Assembly: GCA_028281265.1 (NCBI GenBank)
Contig: JANQKE010000206.1
Span: 1 to 32,757, forward strand
DNA length: 32,757 bases
From: Alphaproteobacteria bacterium
Lineage (GTDB): Bacteria; Pseudomonadota; Alphaproteobacteria; DSM-16000; Inquilinaceae
Direction of reading: 5' to 3'
Positions within the stretch are counted from its first letter, which is position 1. Every line of letters starts with the position of its first letter. The notes under the pieces were generated by a model, which ran no database searches, was not told where the DNA came from, and was given only the letters and a program-made list of their open reading frames with translations. This document shows, in pieces, positions 20,682 through 29,267 of the stretch. A program made the translations under genes and the position numbers.

Positions 20682-23456
20682 GTGAACGATCAACGGGATA
20701 GCTTCTTGCCTGGCGAAAACCTGGTCATCGTCGAATCGCCGGCCAAGGCGAAGACGATCAACAAGTATCTCGGCCGCGACTACCGCGTGCTCGCCAGTTT
20801 CGGCCACATCCGCGACCTGCCGCCCAAGGACGGCTCGGTCCGGCCGGAGGAGGACTTCGCCATGGACTGGGCGCTGGGCGACCGGTCCAAGAAGCATGTC
20901 GACGAGATCACCAAGGCCGCCAAGGAGGCCGCCCGCGTCTATCTCGCCACCGACCCGGATCGGGAAGGCGAAGCGATCTCCTGGCACGTCCAGGAGGTGC
21001 TCAAGGGCAAGCGCGGGCTCAAGGGTCTCGATTTCCAGCGCATCACCTTCAACGAGATCACCAGATCCGCGGTGCTCAAGGCGATCGCCGAACCGCGGCC
21101 GCTCAACGAAGACCTGATCGAGGCCTATCTGGCGCGCCGGGCGCTCGACTATCTGGTCGGCTTCACCCTGTCGCCGGTATTGTGGCGCAAGCTGCCCGGC
21201 TCCCGCTCGGCGGGCCGGGTGCAGTCGGTGGCGCTCAGGCTGATCTGCGAGCGCGAGGCCGAGATCGAGATCTTCCGGGCCGACGAATACTGGACCATCG
21301 AAGCGGTGTTCACCACCGATGACGGCCAGACCCTGCCGGCCCGGCTGACCCATCTCGACGGCAAGAAGCTGACCAAGCTCGCCATCGGCAGCGAGGCCGA
21401 GGCCAAGGCGGTGGTCGAGCGGCTCCTGGCCGCGGCCTTCCACGTCGCCGAGGTCGAGGCCAAGCAGGTCCGCCGCAACCCCGCCCCGCCGTTCACCACC
21501 TCGACCCTGCAGCAGGAGGCCTCCCGCAAGCTCGGCTTTGGCGCGACCGCGACCATGCGCACCGCCCAACGCCTGTACGAAGGGGTACAGATCGGCGGCG
21601 AGACGGTCGGCCTGATCACCTATATGCGGACCGACGGGCTGCAGCTCGCCCAGGAGGCCGTCACCCAGACCCGGCATGTCATTGCCGAGCAGTTCGGCGA
21701 GCGGTACGTGCCCGCCTCCCCCCGGTTCTACAAGAGCCGGCAGAAGAACGCGCAAGAGGCGCACGAGGCGATCCGCCCGACCGACCTCAGCCGCACCCCG
21801 GCGAGCCTGCGCAGCCATCTCGACGGGGCCGATCTGCGGCTGTACGAGCTGATCTGGAAACGCACGGTCGCCTGCCAGATGGAAAGTGCGGTGCTCGACC
21901 AGGTGGCGGTCGACATCGATACCGGGCCGGGCGACGCCCGCCTGCGCGCCACCGGTTCGGTCGTCAAGTTCGACGGCTTCCTGAAGGTCTACGAAGAAGG
22001 AAAGGACGACCGGGAGGATGAGGACGGCGCCGGCCGCCGCCTGCCCCAGGTCACCAGGGGCCAGCCGGTCAGCCGGGACAAGGTGACGCCCGAGCAGCAT
22101 TTCACCCAGCCGCCGCCGCGCTACACCGAGGCGAGCCTGGTGAAGAAGATGGAGGAGTTGGGCATCGGCCGGCCATCGACCTACGCCTCCATCCTACAGG
22201 TGTTGCAGGATCGGGACTATGTGCGGCTGGAAAAGCGCCAGTTCCACCCCGAAAACCGCGGACGGCTCGTCACCAGCTTCCTGACCAGCTTCTTCAAGCG
22301 CTACGTCGAATACGACTTCACCGCCCAGTTGGAAGAGCAGCTCGACGATGTGTCCGGCGGTCGGATCGACTGGAAGTCGGTGCTGCGGCAGTTCTGGGAC
22401 GCGTTCTCGGCCGCGGTGGGCGAGACCAAGGACCTGACGATCACCCAGGTGATCGATGCCCTGGACGCGGAGCTGGGGCCCCACTTCTTCCGGCCCAAGA
22501 ACGACGAGGACGACCCCAGGCGGTGCCCGAGCTGCAGCACCGGCCGGCTGGGGCTTCGCCTCAGCCGTACCGGCGCCTTCATCGGCTGCTCGAACTATCC
22601 TGAGTGCCGGTACACCCGGCCGCTGGAAGTCCCCGGCGAGGATGGTGACGGCGTCGGCGGCACCGAGTTCCCGCGCGCGCTCGGCGTGGATCCGGAAACG
22701 ACCCTGCCGGTGACCGTGCGCAAAGGGCCGTACGGCTTCTATGTCCAACTCGGCCCGGCCGAGGGGGAACAGACCGAGAAAGCCGCCAAGCCCAAGCGTA
22801 CCTCGCTGCCCAAAGGTCTGTCACCGGTCGAGGTCGACCTCGCCACCGCGCTCGGCCTGCTCCGCCTGCCGCGGGAGGTCGGCGTGCATCCGGAGTCCGG
22901 TCAGGTGATCAAGGCCGGGATCGGCCGGTTCGGGCCCTATCTCCAGCATGACGGCGCCTACAAGTCGCTGCCGGCCGACGACGACGTGTTGACCATCGGC
23001 ATCAACCGCGCGGTCGATCTGCTGGCGACGGCCCGCAAGGGCGGTGGGGCGACCCCGTTGCGGGTTCTCGGCGCCCACCCCGACGGCGGCACCGAGATCG
23101 GCGTCTACAGCGGCCGCTACGGTCCTTACGTCAAGCACGGCAAGCTGATGGCGTCGCTGCCCAAGGGCACGGAGGTGGAGACCGTCACCCTCGACCACGC
23201 CGTGGCCCTGCTGAACGCCAAGGCGGCGAAGTCCGGCAAAGGCGTCCGCAAGGCCAAGACGCCGGCATCGAAATCGACGAAGGCCACGGCCAAGGCGCCG
23301 GAGGATCCCGGCACCGCCGGGACGGCCGGCGTGCAAGAGCCCGCAGCCAAGAAGACGACGCGAAAAAGGGCGGCGTCCAAGAAGACCCCGGCCCCGAAGG
23401 CCAAGCCGACCAAGACCGCAAAGGCCAAGGAGTCGGCCGGGCCGGACGGTGTTTGA
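20682..23456 (+). CDS. topA: TopA: DNA topoisomerase I
   Basis: A type IA topoisomerase of 924 residues that relaxes negative supercoils. The Toprim domain starts with LVIVESPAKAKTINKYLG and includes DPDREGEAISWH. The active-site tyrosine is Tyr314 in GLITYMRTDG. A four-cysteine zinc finger (RCPSCSTGR...GCSNYPECRYTRPL) is followed by degenerate topoisomerase C-terminal repeats with GPYGFYVQLG and GRYGPYVKHG, then a Lys/Ala/Pro-rich tail of about 75 residues that probably binds DNA. The start is a GTG at 20682; an in-frame TTG at 20706, after GGGATA, is possible and would remove eight residues. The stop overlaps the rnr start. Confidence 0.96.
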   Translation: MNDQRDSFLPGENLVIVESPAKAKTINKYLGRDYRVLASFGHIRDLPPKDGSVRPEEDFAMDWALGDRSKKHVDEITKAAKEAARVYLATDPDREGEAISWHVQEVLKGKRGLKGLDFQRITFNEITRSAVLKAIAEPRPLNEDLIEAYLARRALDYLVGFTLSPVLWRKLPGSRSAGRVQSVALRLICEREAEIEIFRADEYWTIEAVFTTDDGQTLPARLTHLDGKKLTKLAIGSEAEAKAVVERLLAAAFHVAEVEAKQVRRNPAPPFTTSTLQQEASRKLGFGATATMRTAQRLYEGVQIGGETVGLITYMRTDGLQLAQEAVTQTRHVIAEQFGERYVPASPRFYKSRQKNAQEAHEAIRPTDLSRTPASLRSHLDGADLRLYELIWKRTVACQMESAVLDQVAVDIDTGPGDARLRATGSVVKFDGFLKVYEEGKDDREDEDGAGRRLPQVTRGQPVSRDKVTPEQHFTQPPPRYTEASLVKKMEELGIGRPSTYASILQVLQDRDYVRLEKRQFHPENRGRLVTSFLTSFFKRYVEYDFTAQLEEQLDDVSGGRIDWKSVLRQFWDAFSAAVGETKDLTITQVIDALDAELGPHFFRPKNDEDDPRRCPSCSTGRLGLRLSRTGAFIGCSNYPECRYTRPLEVPGEDGDGVGGTEFPRALGVDPETTLPVTVRKGPYGFYVQLGPAEGEQTEKAAKPKRTSLPKGLSPVEVDLATALGLLRLPREVGVHPESGQVIKAGIGRFGPYLQHDGAYKSLPADDDVLTIGINRAVDLLATARKGGGATPLRVLGAHPDGGTEIGVYSGRYGPYVKHGKLMASLPKGTEVETVTLDHAVALLNAKAAKSGKGVRKAKTPASKSTKATAKAPEDPGTAGTAGVQEPAAKKTTRKRAASKKTPAPKAKPTKTAKAKESAGPDGV

Positions 23457-25690
23457 TGGCGGGGCGGACCTTTCCCACCCGCGACGATATCCTCGCCTTC
23501 ATCGAAGACAGCGCCACGCCGGTCGCCCGGCGCGACATCGCCCGGGCGTTCAACGTCAGGGGACCCGATCGGGCGGCCTTGCGGGCGCTGCTCAAGCAGA
23601 TGGAGGACGACGGCGTCCTCGACCGCGAACGGCGCACCGTCCGTAAGGCCGATACGCTGCCGGCCGTCGGCGTCATCGTCGTCACCGAGATCGACGAGGA
23701 TGGCGAGACGATCGCCAAGCCGCAGACATGGCAGGGCGAGGGACCGGCACCACGGATCTACGTCGCCCCCGGCCGCCGCGGCCATCCGGCCCTGGCGCCC
23801 GGGGACCGGGCGCTCGCCCGGCTGAGCCGTTCATCGGCCGACGACGGCTATGAAGGCCGGGTGATCAAACGGCTCGGCTTGGAAGAAGCCGCCCGGGTGA
23901 TTGGCATCTTCCGCAAGAAGCCGAGCGGTGGACTGATCGAACCCGCGGACCGCCGCCGCGACGACGGATTGACGGTGTCGGAGACCGGAATGGCCGGTGC
24001 CCGCGACGGCGACCTGGTCGTCGCGGAGGTGCTGAGCCGCGGGCGCCGCCCCGGCGGCAAGGAAGCACATGTGCTGGAGGTGCTGGGATCGGCCACCGAC
24101 CCGCGGGCGATCAGCCTGATCGCGATCCACGCCGCCGGCATCCCGACAGTCTTTCCCGACGAAGCGATCGCACAGGCCGAGGCCGCCGAGCCCCCCGTCC
24201 TGGGCGATCGAGTGGACGTGCGGGCGCTGCCGCTGGTGACCATCGACGGTGCAGACGCGCGCGATTTCGACGACGCCGTGTTCGCCGAACCCGACGGTGA
24301 CGGCTGGCACCTGGTGGTCGCGATCGCCGACGTGGCCCACTACGTCACCCCCGACAGCGCCCTCGACCGGGAGGCGCGCAGACGCGGCAACAGTTGCTAC
24401 TTCCCCGACCGGGTGGTGCCGATGCTGCCCGAGGCGCTGTCGAACGGCCTGTGCTCCCTGGTGCCGCAGCAGGATCGCGCCTGCCTGGTCGCCCATCTGT
24501 GGATCGACGGCCAGGGCGAGCTCAGGCGCCATCGGTTCGAGCGCGGGCTGATGCGCTCCCGCGCCCGGCTGACCTACGAACAGGTGCAGGCCGCAGCAGA
24601 CGGTACGCCGGACGACACCACGGCCGCACTCGCCGGGCCGGTGATCCAGCCGCTCTACGGTGCCTACCGCGCCCTTGCCGCGGCGCGGGCGCGGCGCGGC
24701 ACCCTCGATCTCGACCTGCCGGAACCCCTCATCACCATCGGTGCGGACGGCCGAGTGGCCGGCATCGGCCCGCGTCTGCGGCTGGACAGCCACCGGTTGA
24801 TCGAAGAGTTCATGATCACGGCCAATGTGGCGGCGGCACAGACCTTGAGCGACCGGCAGACCCCGTGTCTGTTCCGCGTCCACCCGTTGCCGGACCGGGT
24901 CCGGGTCGAGGCGCTGAACGATTTCCTCGCCCCGCTCGGCTATACCGTCCGCAAGGGACAGGTGATCACGCCCCGCGCCTTCACCCGGATCCTGGACCGT
25001 GCCACCGACCGGCCGGAAAAGGACGTCGTCCACCAGCTCGTGCTCAGAGCGCAGGCCCAGGCCTTCTACAGCCCGGAGAACCAAGGCCATTTCGGCCTGG
25101 CCCTGGCCCGGTACGCGCATTTCACCTCCCCCATCCGCCGCTATGCGGATCTGACCGTGCATCGCGGGCTGATCCGGGTGTTGCGGCTGGGTGCGGGTGG
25201 CGCGCCCGATACCGAACTCGACCAGCTCGGCGAGATCGGGGTGGCGATCTCGAGCACCGAGCGGCGGGCGGTCGGAGCGGAACGGGATGCCAACGACCGC
25301 TACATGGCCGCGTTCCTGTCGACCCGGATCGGCGCGCGTCTCACCGGCCGGGTCTCCGGCGTCACCCGCTTCGGGCTGTTCGTCCGGCTGAGCGGGAGCG
25401 GGGCCGACGGTCTGGTCCCGATCTCCAGCCTGCCGGAGGACTTCTACGACCATGAGGAGGCGACCCACTGCCTGATCGGCCGGCGCTGGGGCCGGGTCTA
25501 CCGGCTGGGGATGGCGGTGAAGGTGGACCTGGTCGACGCCGATCCGCTGACCGCCAGCACGCTGCTGCGACTGGCCGAGGATCAGGAGCCGGCGGATATC
25601 AAGCAAGGCGGGGGCGACCGGCGGGACCGGCGCAGCCGCGGGCTGAAACCGGCCCGGTCCCGTCCACCGCGGTCGGGACGCCGGCGCTGA
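23456..25690 (+). CDS. rnr: RNase R, 3'-5' exoribonuclease
   Basis: A 744-residue processive exoribonuclease that degrades structured RNA. It has an N-terminal winged-helix region, cold-shock-like domains, the RNB catalytic domain with the acidic motif DGADARDFDDAVF (first Asp near residue 264), and the conserved HFTSPIRRYADLTVHRGLIR, then an S1 domain (GRVSGVTRFGLFVRL...DGLVPIS) and a basic tail. The ATG overlaps the topA stop as TGATG, so translation is probably coupled. This topA-rnr coupling is common in alphaproteobacteria. Length is usual. Confidence 0.96.
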   Translation: MAGRTFPTRDDILAFIEDSATPVARRDIARAFNVRGPDRAALRALLKQMEDDGVLDRERRTVRKADTLPAVGVIVVTEIDEDGETIAKPQTWQGEGPAPRIYVAPGRRGHPALAPGDRALARLSRSSADDGYEGRVIKRLGLEEAARVIGIFRKKPSGGLIEPADRRRDDGLTVSETGMAGARDGDLVVAEVLSRGRRPGGKEAHVLEVLGSATDPRAISLIAIHAAGIPTVFPDEAIAQAEAAEPPVLGDRVDVRALPLVTIDGADARDFDDAVFAEPDGDGWHLVVAIADVAHYVTPDSALDREARRRGNSCYFPDRVVPMLPEALSNGLCSLVPQQDRACLVAHLWIDGQGELRRHRFERGLMRSRARLTYEQVQAAADGTPDDTTAALAGPVIQPLYGAYRALAAARARRGTLDLDLPEPLITIGADGRVAGIGPRLRLDSHRLIEEFMITANVAAAQTLSDRQTPCLFRVHPLPDRVRVEALNDFLAPLGYTVRKGQVITPRAFTRILDRATDRPEKDVVHQLVLRAQAQAFYSPENQGHFGLALARYAHFTSPIRRYADLTVHRGLIRVLRLGAGGAPDTELDQLGEIGVAISSTERRAVGAERDANDRYMAAFLSTRIGARLTGRVSGVTRFGLFVRLSGSGADGLVPISSLPEDFYDHEEATHCLIGRRWGRVYRLGMAVKVDLVDADPLTASTLLRLAEDQEPADIKQGGGDRRDRRSRGLKPARSRPPRSGRRR

Positions 25691-25716
25691 TCATCCGGGC
25701 TCGCGATAAGGTGATG

Positions 25717-25766
25717 TGGCGACGGCGTCGCCATACTCTCGCCGCGACGAAGCGGTGAGAGTATGG
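25717..25766 (+). terminator. two consecutive stem-loops after rnr
   Basis: The first stem is TGGCGAC/GTCGCCA with a three-base loop (25717-25733). The second is CCATACTCTC/GAGAGTATGG, continuing inward through a G-T wobble and CCGC/GCGG to a six-base loop GACGAA (25731-25766), giving 15 pairs. They share three bases, so they cannot both form fully. No T run follows, so the structure may stabilise or process the rnr end rather than terminate intrinsically. Confidence 0.55.
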
Positions 25767-25837
25767 AAGGAAGGGCTGTCGGGCCGGTCCGACCCGTGTC
25801 GACGGCTCCGGTCTGGCCCCGTACCGCGAGTGATGGG

Positions 25838-27433
25838 ATGAACCAACGCCGACTGCGCCTCGCTTACCCGTGTCGACGGTCCTTCCGGCTGCGCCCGGGC
25901 CTGTCGGGCTTCCTGGCGCTCATCCTGGTCGGTTGCACCTCCGGCAGCACGGGCGCCCCGACGGCCGGGTTCGACCCGCTGCGGCTCGATCCGGCCGTGC
26001 TGACGATCGGCTACGACCGGATCGACACGATCTACTTGCGGGAACGGGGCCTCGGCGACATCACGGCCGAGGCGCTCAGCGGCCTGGGCAGTTTGGACGG
26101 GAGCCTGCGGGCGTCCGTCACGGATGTCGGCATCGACCTTTATGCCAATGATCGCCTGATCGGCCGGTTCGACCGCCCTTCAGGCGGTGACGCCCGCGAT
26201 TGGGCCCGTCTGACCCTGGACGCCGTGTACCGCGCCAGAACGGTCTCCCCGTCCTTGCGGTCGGCCACGGCGGACGCGGTGTACACGGCGATGTTCGAGG
26301 CGGTCACCGACGGGCTCGATCCCTACTCCCGCTATCTCGATCCCGACCGGGCCGCGCGGGAACGCTCGTTCAGGGAGGGTTATGGCGGGATCGGTCTGCT
26401 GCTCGAGTATGACGAGCAGGGCACGGCCGTCATCCAGCAGGTTTTTTCCGGTGGGCCGGCGGCGAAGGCGGGCGTCCGTGCCGGCGAGATCATCCTCGCC
26501 GTCGACGGCGCAGCGGTCGGCGACTGGGAACTGAGCGAGCTGGGCATGCGGCTGCGCGGTCCGATCGACAGCGAAGTCGACGTCACCCTGCTCGGCACCG
26601 ACGGGGGCATCCGAACCGTGACGATGGTTCGGGCACAAGTGATCCCGAACACGGTCACGGTGGCCTATCGCGACGACATCGCGGTGATCCGGATCAACCG
26701 GTTCAACGCCTCGACCTCCGAGGATCTGCAGAACGCGGTCCGGACGATCGAGGACACCTTGGGGCGTCGGCCCGGCGGCATCGTGCTCGACCTGCGCGGC
26801 AATCCCGGCGGCTTGCTGGGCGAGTCGGTCCGGGTAGCGGATCTCTTCATCGACGGGGGCGAGGTAATTCACACCCGGGGCCGACACCCCGAGAGCTTCC
26901 AGTATTTCGATGCCGACGAGCGGGACATCGCCCGTGCGGTGCCGATGGTGGTACTGATCGACGGGCGGTCCGCCAGCGGTTCGGAGATCGTGGCGGCTGC
27001 CCTGCAGGACGCCGGCCGGGCCGTTGTCGTCGGCGCCTCGTCGTTCGGCAAGGGCAGCGTCCAGACCGTCACCCGGCTGCCCAATGGCGGGGAGCTGTTT
27101 CTGACCTGGAGCCGGATTTTCGCCCCTTCGGGCTACACCTTGCACGAGCAGGGCGTGCTGCCCACGATCTGCACCAGCACCGGCCTCGACGATGTCGAGG
27201 AGGTCGTCGATCGCTTTCAGAGCGGCCGGATGCCGGTTCCGGCCGGGCTGGGGCGGCTGCGGATCGAGGCGGGCGATGACCCCGCCGCCCTGGACGCCTT
27301 GCGGGACGCCTGTCCGTGGCGGACCCATGACGAGCGGCTGGACGAGGATGTGGCCGTGGCGCTGTTGTCCGACGGCACCCTGTTCCAGCGCGCCCTGTCC
27401 GCATCGCTGGCCCCCACGCTGGCACAGCGGTAG
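25838..27433 (+). CDS. S41-family C-terminal processing protease, predicted lipoprotein
   Basis: A 531-residue CtpA-like serine protease. The N-terminus has a basic segment, a hydrophobic stretch and the lipobox LVGC with Cys33, predicting an inner-face periplasmic lipoprotein. A PDZ domain (about residues 180-270; GGPAAKAGVRAGEIILAVDG) precedes the S41 domain with NRFNASTSEDLQNAV and LDLRGNPGGLL. The catalytic pair is probably Ser380 (SASGSEIV) and Lys405 (FGKGSVQ), with the 25-residue spacing known for CtpA. The frame also opens at an ATG at 25763, but that codon lies inside a strong stem-loop and would bury the signal peptide, so 25838 is preferred. Substrates are unknown. Confidence 0.9.
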   Translation: MNQRRLRLAYPCRRSFRLRPGLSGFLALILVGCTSGSTGAPTAGFDPLRLDPAVLTIGYDRIDTIYLRERGLGDITAEALSGLGSLDGSLRASVTDVGIDLYANDRLIGRFDRPSGGDARDWARLTLDAVYRARTVSPSLRSATADAVYTAMFEAVTDGLDPYSRYLDPDRAARERSFREGYGGIGLLLEYDEQGTAVIQQVFSGGPAAKAGVRAGEIILAVDGAAVGDWELSELGMRLRGPIDSEVDVTLLGTDGGIRTVTMVRAQVIPNTVTVAYRDDIAVIRINRFNASTSEDLQNAVRTIEDTLGRRPGGIVLDLRGNPGGLLGESVRVADLFIDGGEVIHTRGRHPESFQYFDADERDIARAVPMVVLIDGRSASGSEIVAAALQDAGRAVVVGASSFGKGSVQTVTRLPNGGELFLTWSRIFAPSGYTLHEQGVLPTICTSTGLDDVEEVVDRFQSGRMPVPAGLGRLRIEAGDDPAALDALRDACPWRTHDERLDEDVAVALLSDGTLFQRALSASLAPTLAQR

Positions 27434-27437
27434 CCGG

Positions 27438-27465
27438 TTGACACGGGCCCGGCGTCCGCTAATTT
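27438..27465 (+). promoter_or_regulatory. sigma-70-like promoter for rpmG
   Basis: A perfect -35 TTGACA (27438-27443) and TAATTT (27460-27465) are separated by 16 bases, just after the protease stop and 81 bases before rpmG. It resembles a housekeeping promoter. Confidence 0.5.
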
Positions 27466-27546
27466 CCGCCGCCTGCCGACAGATGGAGACGGCCGTCGCG
27501 CGGACGCCGCCTGCGACCCGTCCGATGATCCCGGGAAACGTATTCC

Positions 27547-27714
27547 ATGGCCAAGCCCAGCACCGTCAAGATCCGGTTGGTGAGCACCGCCGACACCGGA
27601 TATTTCTATGTGACCAAGAAAAATCCGAAACAGATGACGGAAAAACTCACCGTTCGGAAGTACGATCCGAAGGCTCGCAAGCACGTCGAATTCAAGGAAG
27701 CCAAGATCAAGTAA
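27547..27714 (+). CDS. rpmG: 50S ribosomal protein L33
   Basis: A 55-residue ribosomal protein of the large subunit. The sequence begins [20 protein letters not shown] and includes [20 protein letters not shown] and a basic, lysine-rich end. It has no cysteines, so it is the zinc-free form of L33, as usual in alphaproteobacteria. The gene is too short to appear in long open-frame scans. A promoter-like sequence lies upstream. Its place after topA-rnr and a protease agrees with common alphaproteobacterial gene order. The following 169 bases to the next gene show no clear terminator. Confidence 0.96.
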   Translation: MAKPSTVKIRLVSTADTGYFYVTKKNPKQMTEKLTVRKYDPKARKHVEFKEAKIK

Positions 27715-27883
27715 GGTCGGATAGAGCGTCCTCTCCTTGACCGCCGTTGCTGCCATCGCGGTCACCAGGTTGGACGGTTTCGGCCCCGATCCCGGAGCTT
27801 TGACGGAAACGGTCGAAGGCGGCCAGGTGCCGGCGGGGACAACCGTTCAGACCCGTTCGGCGAAGCGGGCGATCGTCTAGACT

Positions 27884-29083
27884 ATGGTGCGACGGGCGCT
27901 TTTCCATCTGATACCGACCCTGTTCTTCAAATGGGGGGCACACGGTGTCTGGAGACGGCTGCCGAAACCGCTGCGCCGGTCGCTGGTCGGTCTCGTCTCC
28001 CGGCCGTTGCCGGACCGATCGCCCCGGTGCGGCCTCTCTAGCGAAGGACCCGTTGCCGTCGTCGGTCTGCACCGGGCGGCGAGCAGCGCCGGCTGGGTCG
28101 CACGGGGCGAAGCGATCCGCTGGCGCCGCAATGGGGTCGAGCCGCTGCTCGTCGACGTATCGGGCTTGTTCGGGTCGGCTGGGCCGACGCAACCAGCGGC
28201 CCTGAACGGCTCGCTCGCCGATCTGATCGCCGCCCGGACGGTGGTGCTGGCGCTTCACCCGCACCAGATGCGCTACACCCTGTCGGCTCTCCCGAAGCTC
28301 GACTGGAACGCGATCCAACTGCAGGCGACGTTCGTCTGGGACCTCGAGGATCTGCCCGAGGAATGGCGCCCGATCCTGGCGTTGTTCGATCGATTGATCG
28401 TCCCGTCCACCTGGGTACGCGACAATCTGCGCGCGAACGGGATCGGGCAGGCGATCGACGTCGTACCCCACGACATCGATATGCCGGACGCGGTCGTGCC
28501 CGATCGCGGCCACTTCGGCCTGCCTGCGGACAAGACCATCTTTCTGGTGGCGTTCAACTACCATTCCGGCATCACCCGGAAGAACGTTCTCGGGGCCATC
28601 GACGCCTTCAAGGCCGCCGCCGCCGGGCGCGACGACGTCGCCCTGGTGATCAAGTCCCACGATTCCCACGCCGCGGTCGGACAGAAGCGCCAGGTCACCG
28701 CACGCATCGCCGGGCACGACCGTATCATCGAACTCGACACCGAACTGACTGGCCAGGCGATGTGGACGCTGATCGCCTCCGTCGATGCGGTGCTGTCACC
28801 GCACCGGTCCGAGGGGTTCGGGCTGGTGCTCAAGCAAGGCCTGATGCTCGACAGATACGTCATCGGCACGGACTGGTCGGGGCCCACCGACTTCCTGACC
28901 GGGCCGAACGCCATCCGTTTGCCCTATACCTTGGTACCCGTCGTCGATCCCGGCGGTCCGTTCGCCCGTTTCGGCCGGCAGCGATGGGCGGAAGCCGACC
29001 GCACGGCGACGATCGCCGCCATCCACCAGGTGGCGGACCTGTGCGCCAGACGGCGGGCGGCTCCCCCCGCACCGCCAGGCTGA
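27884..29083 (+). CDS. GT4-like glycosyltransferase
   Basis: A 399-residue protein with the two-domain GT-B pattern. The C-terminal half has the sugar-nucleotide-binding motif HRSEGFGLVLKQGLML followed by VIGTDWSGPTDFL, typical of group 1 transferases. A middle segment, DRLIVPSTWVRDNL, and VVPHDID match the linker region, and the N-terminal half is Rossmann-like but poorly conserved. No signal peptide or membrane segment is evident, so it is likely cytoplasmic or membrane-associated, acting on surface polysaccharide or glycan. The donor and acceptor cannot be inferred. It stands alone, with no polysaccharide cluster in the window. A weak upstream region makes the start less sure. Confidence 0.82.
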   Translation: MVRRALFHLIPTLFFKWGAHGVWRRLPKPLRRSLVGLVSRPLPDRSPRCGLSSEGPVAVVGLHRAASSAGWVARGEAIRWRRNGVEPLLVDVSGLFGSAGPTQPAALNGSLADLIAARTVVLALHPHQMRYTLSALPKLDWNAIQLQATFVWDLEDLPEEWRPILALFDRLIVPSTWVRDNLRANGIGQAIDVVPHDIDMPDAVVPDRGHFGLPADKTIFLVAFNYHSGITRKNVLGAIDAFKAAAAGRDDVALVIKSHDSHAAVGQKRQVTARIAGHDRIIELDTELTGQAMWTLIASVDAVLSPHRSEGFGLVLKQGLMLDRYVIGTDWSGPTDFLTGPNAIRLPYTLVPVVDPGGPFARFGRQRWAEADRTATIAAIHQVADLCARRRAAPPAPPG

Positions 29084-29123
29084 CCCCCGCACACGGGGCC
29101 CGCTGCCGGGGTGGCGGGACCGG

Positions 29124-29267
29124 CTGATACCACGTTGCGAAGAGGGAGCCTCATCGCGACCTGGCAAGCGCGACCGCGCGCCCGAGCTTTCGCGAGGCCA
29201 AACCTCACGCGGCGCTTGAACGCGGCACCATGCGAGATGAGGTCGCCTCAGCCCAAGCCGGTATCAG
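29124..29267. mobile_element. 144-bp inverted-repeat element (MITE-like)
   Basis: The ends are CTGATACC (29124-29131) and its exact complement GGTATCAG (29260-29267). Seventeen bases inside each end lies a second matching pair, CCTCATC (29149-29155) and GATGAGG (29236-29242). Identical spacing on both sides means 32-base arms with about 23 matching positions. It has no coding capacity and no clear target-site duplication. It fills most of the gap between two convergent genes, and its right end supplies the stop codon of the RTX gene. A bidirectional terminator is the alternative reading. Confidence 0.5.

Noticed and set aside
19374-22100. 908-codon minus-strand open frame
   Set aside because: It is antisense to dprA and topA, both fully supported by motifs.
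25763-25837. longer start for the S41 protease
   Set aside because: The ATG is within a strong stem-loop, and the extra 25 residues would precede a clear lipoprotein signal peptide.
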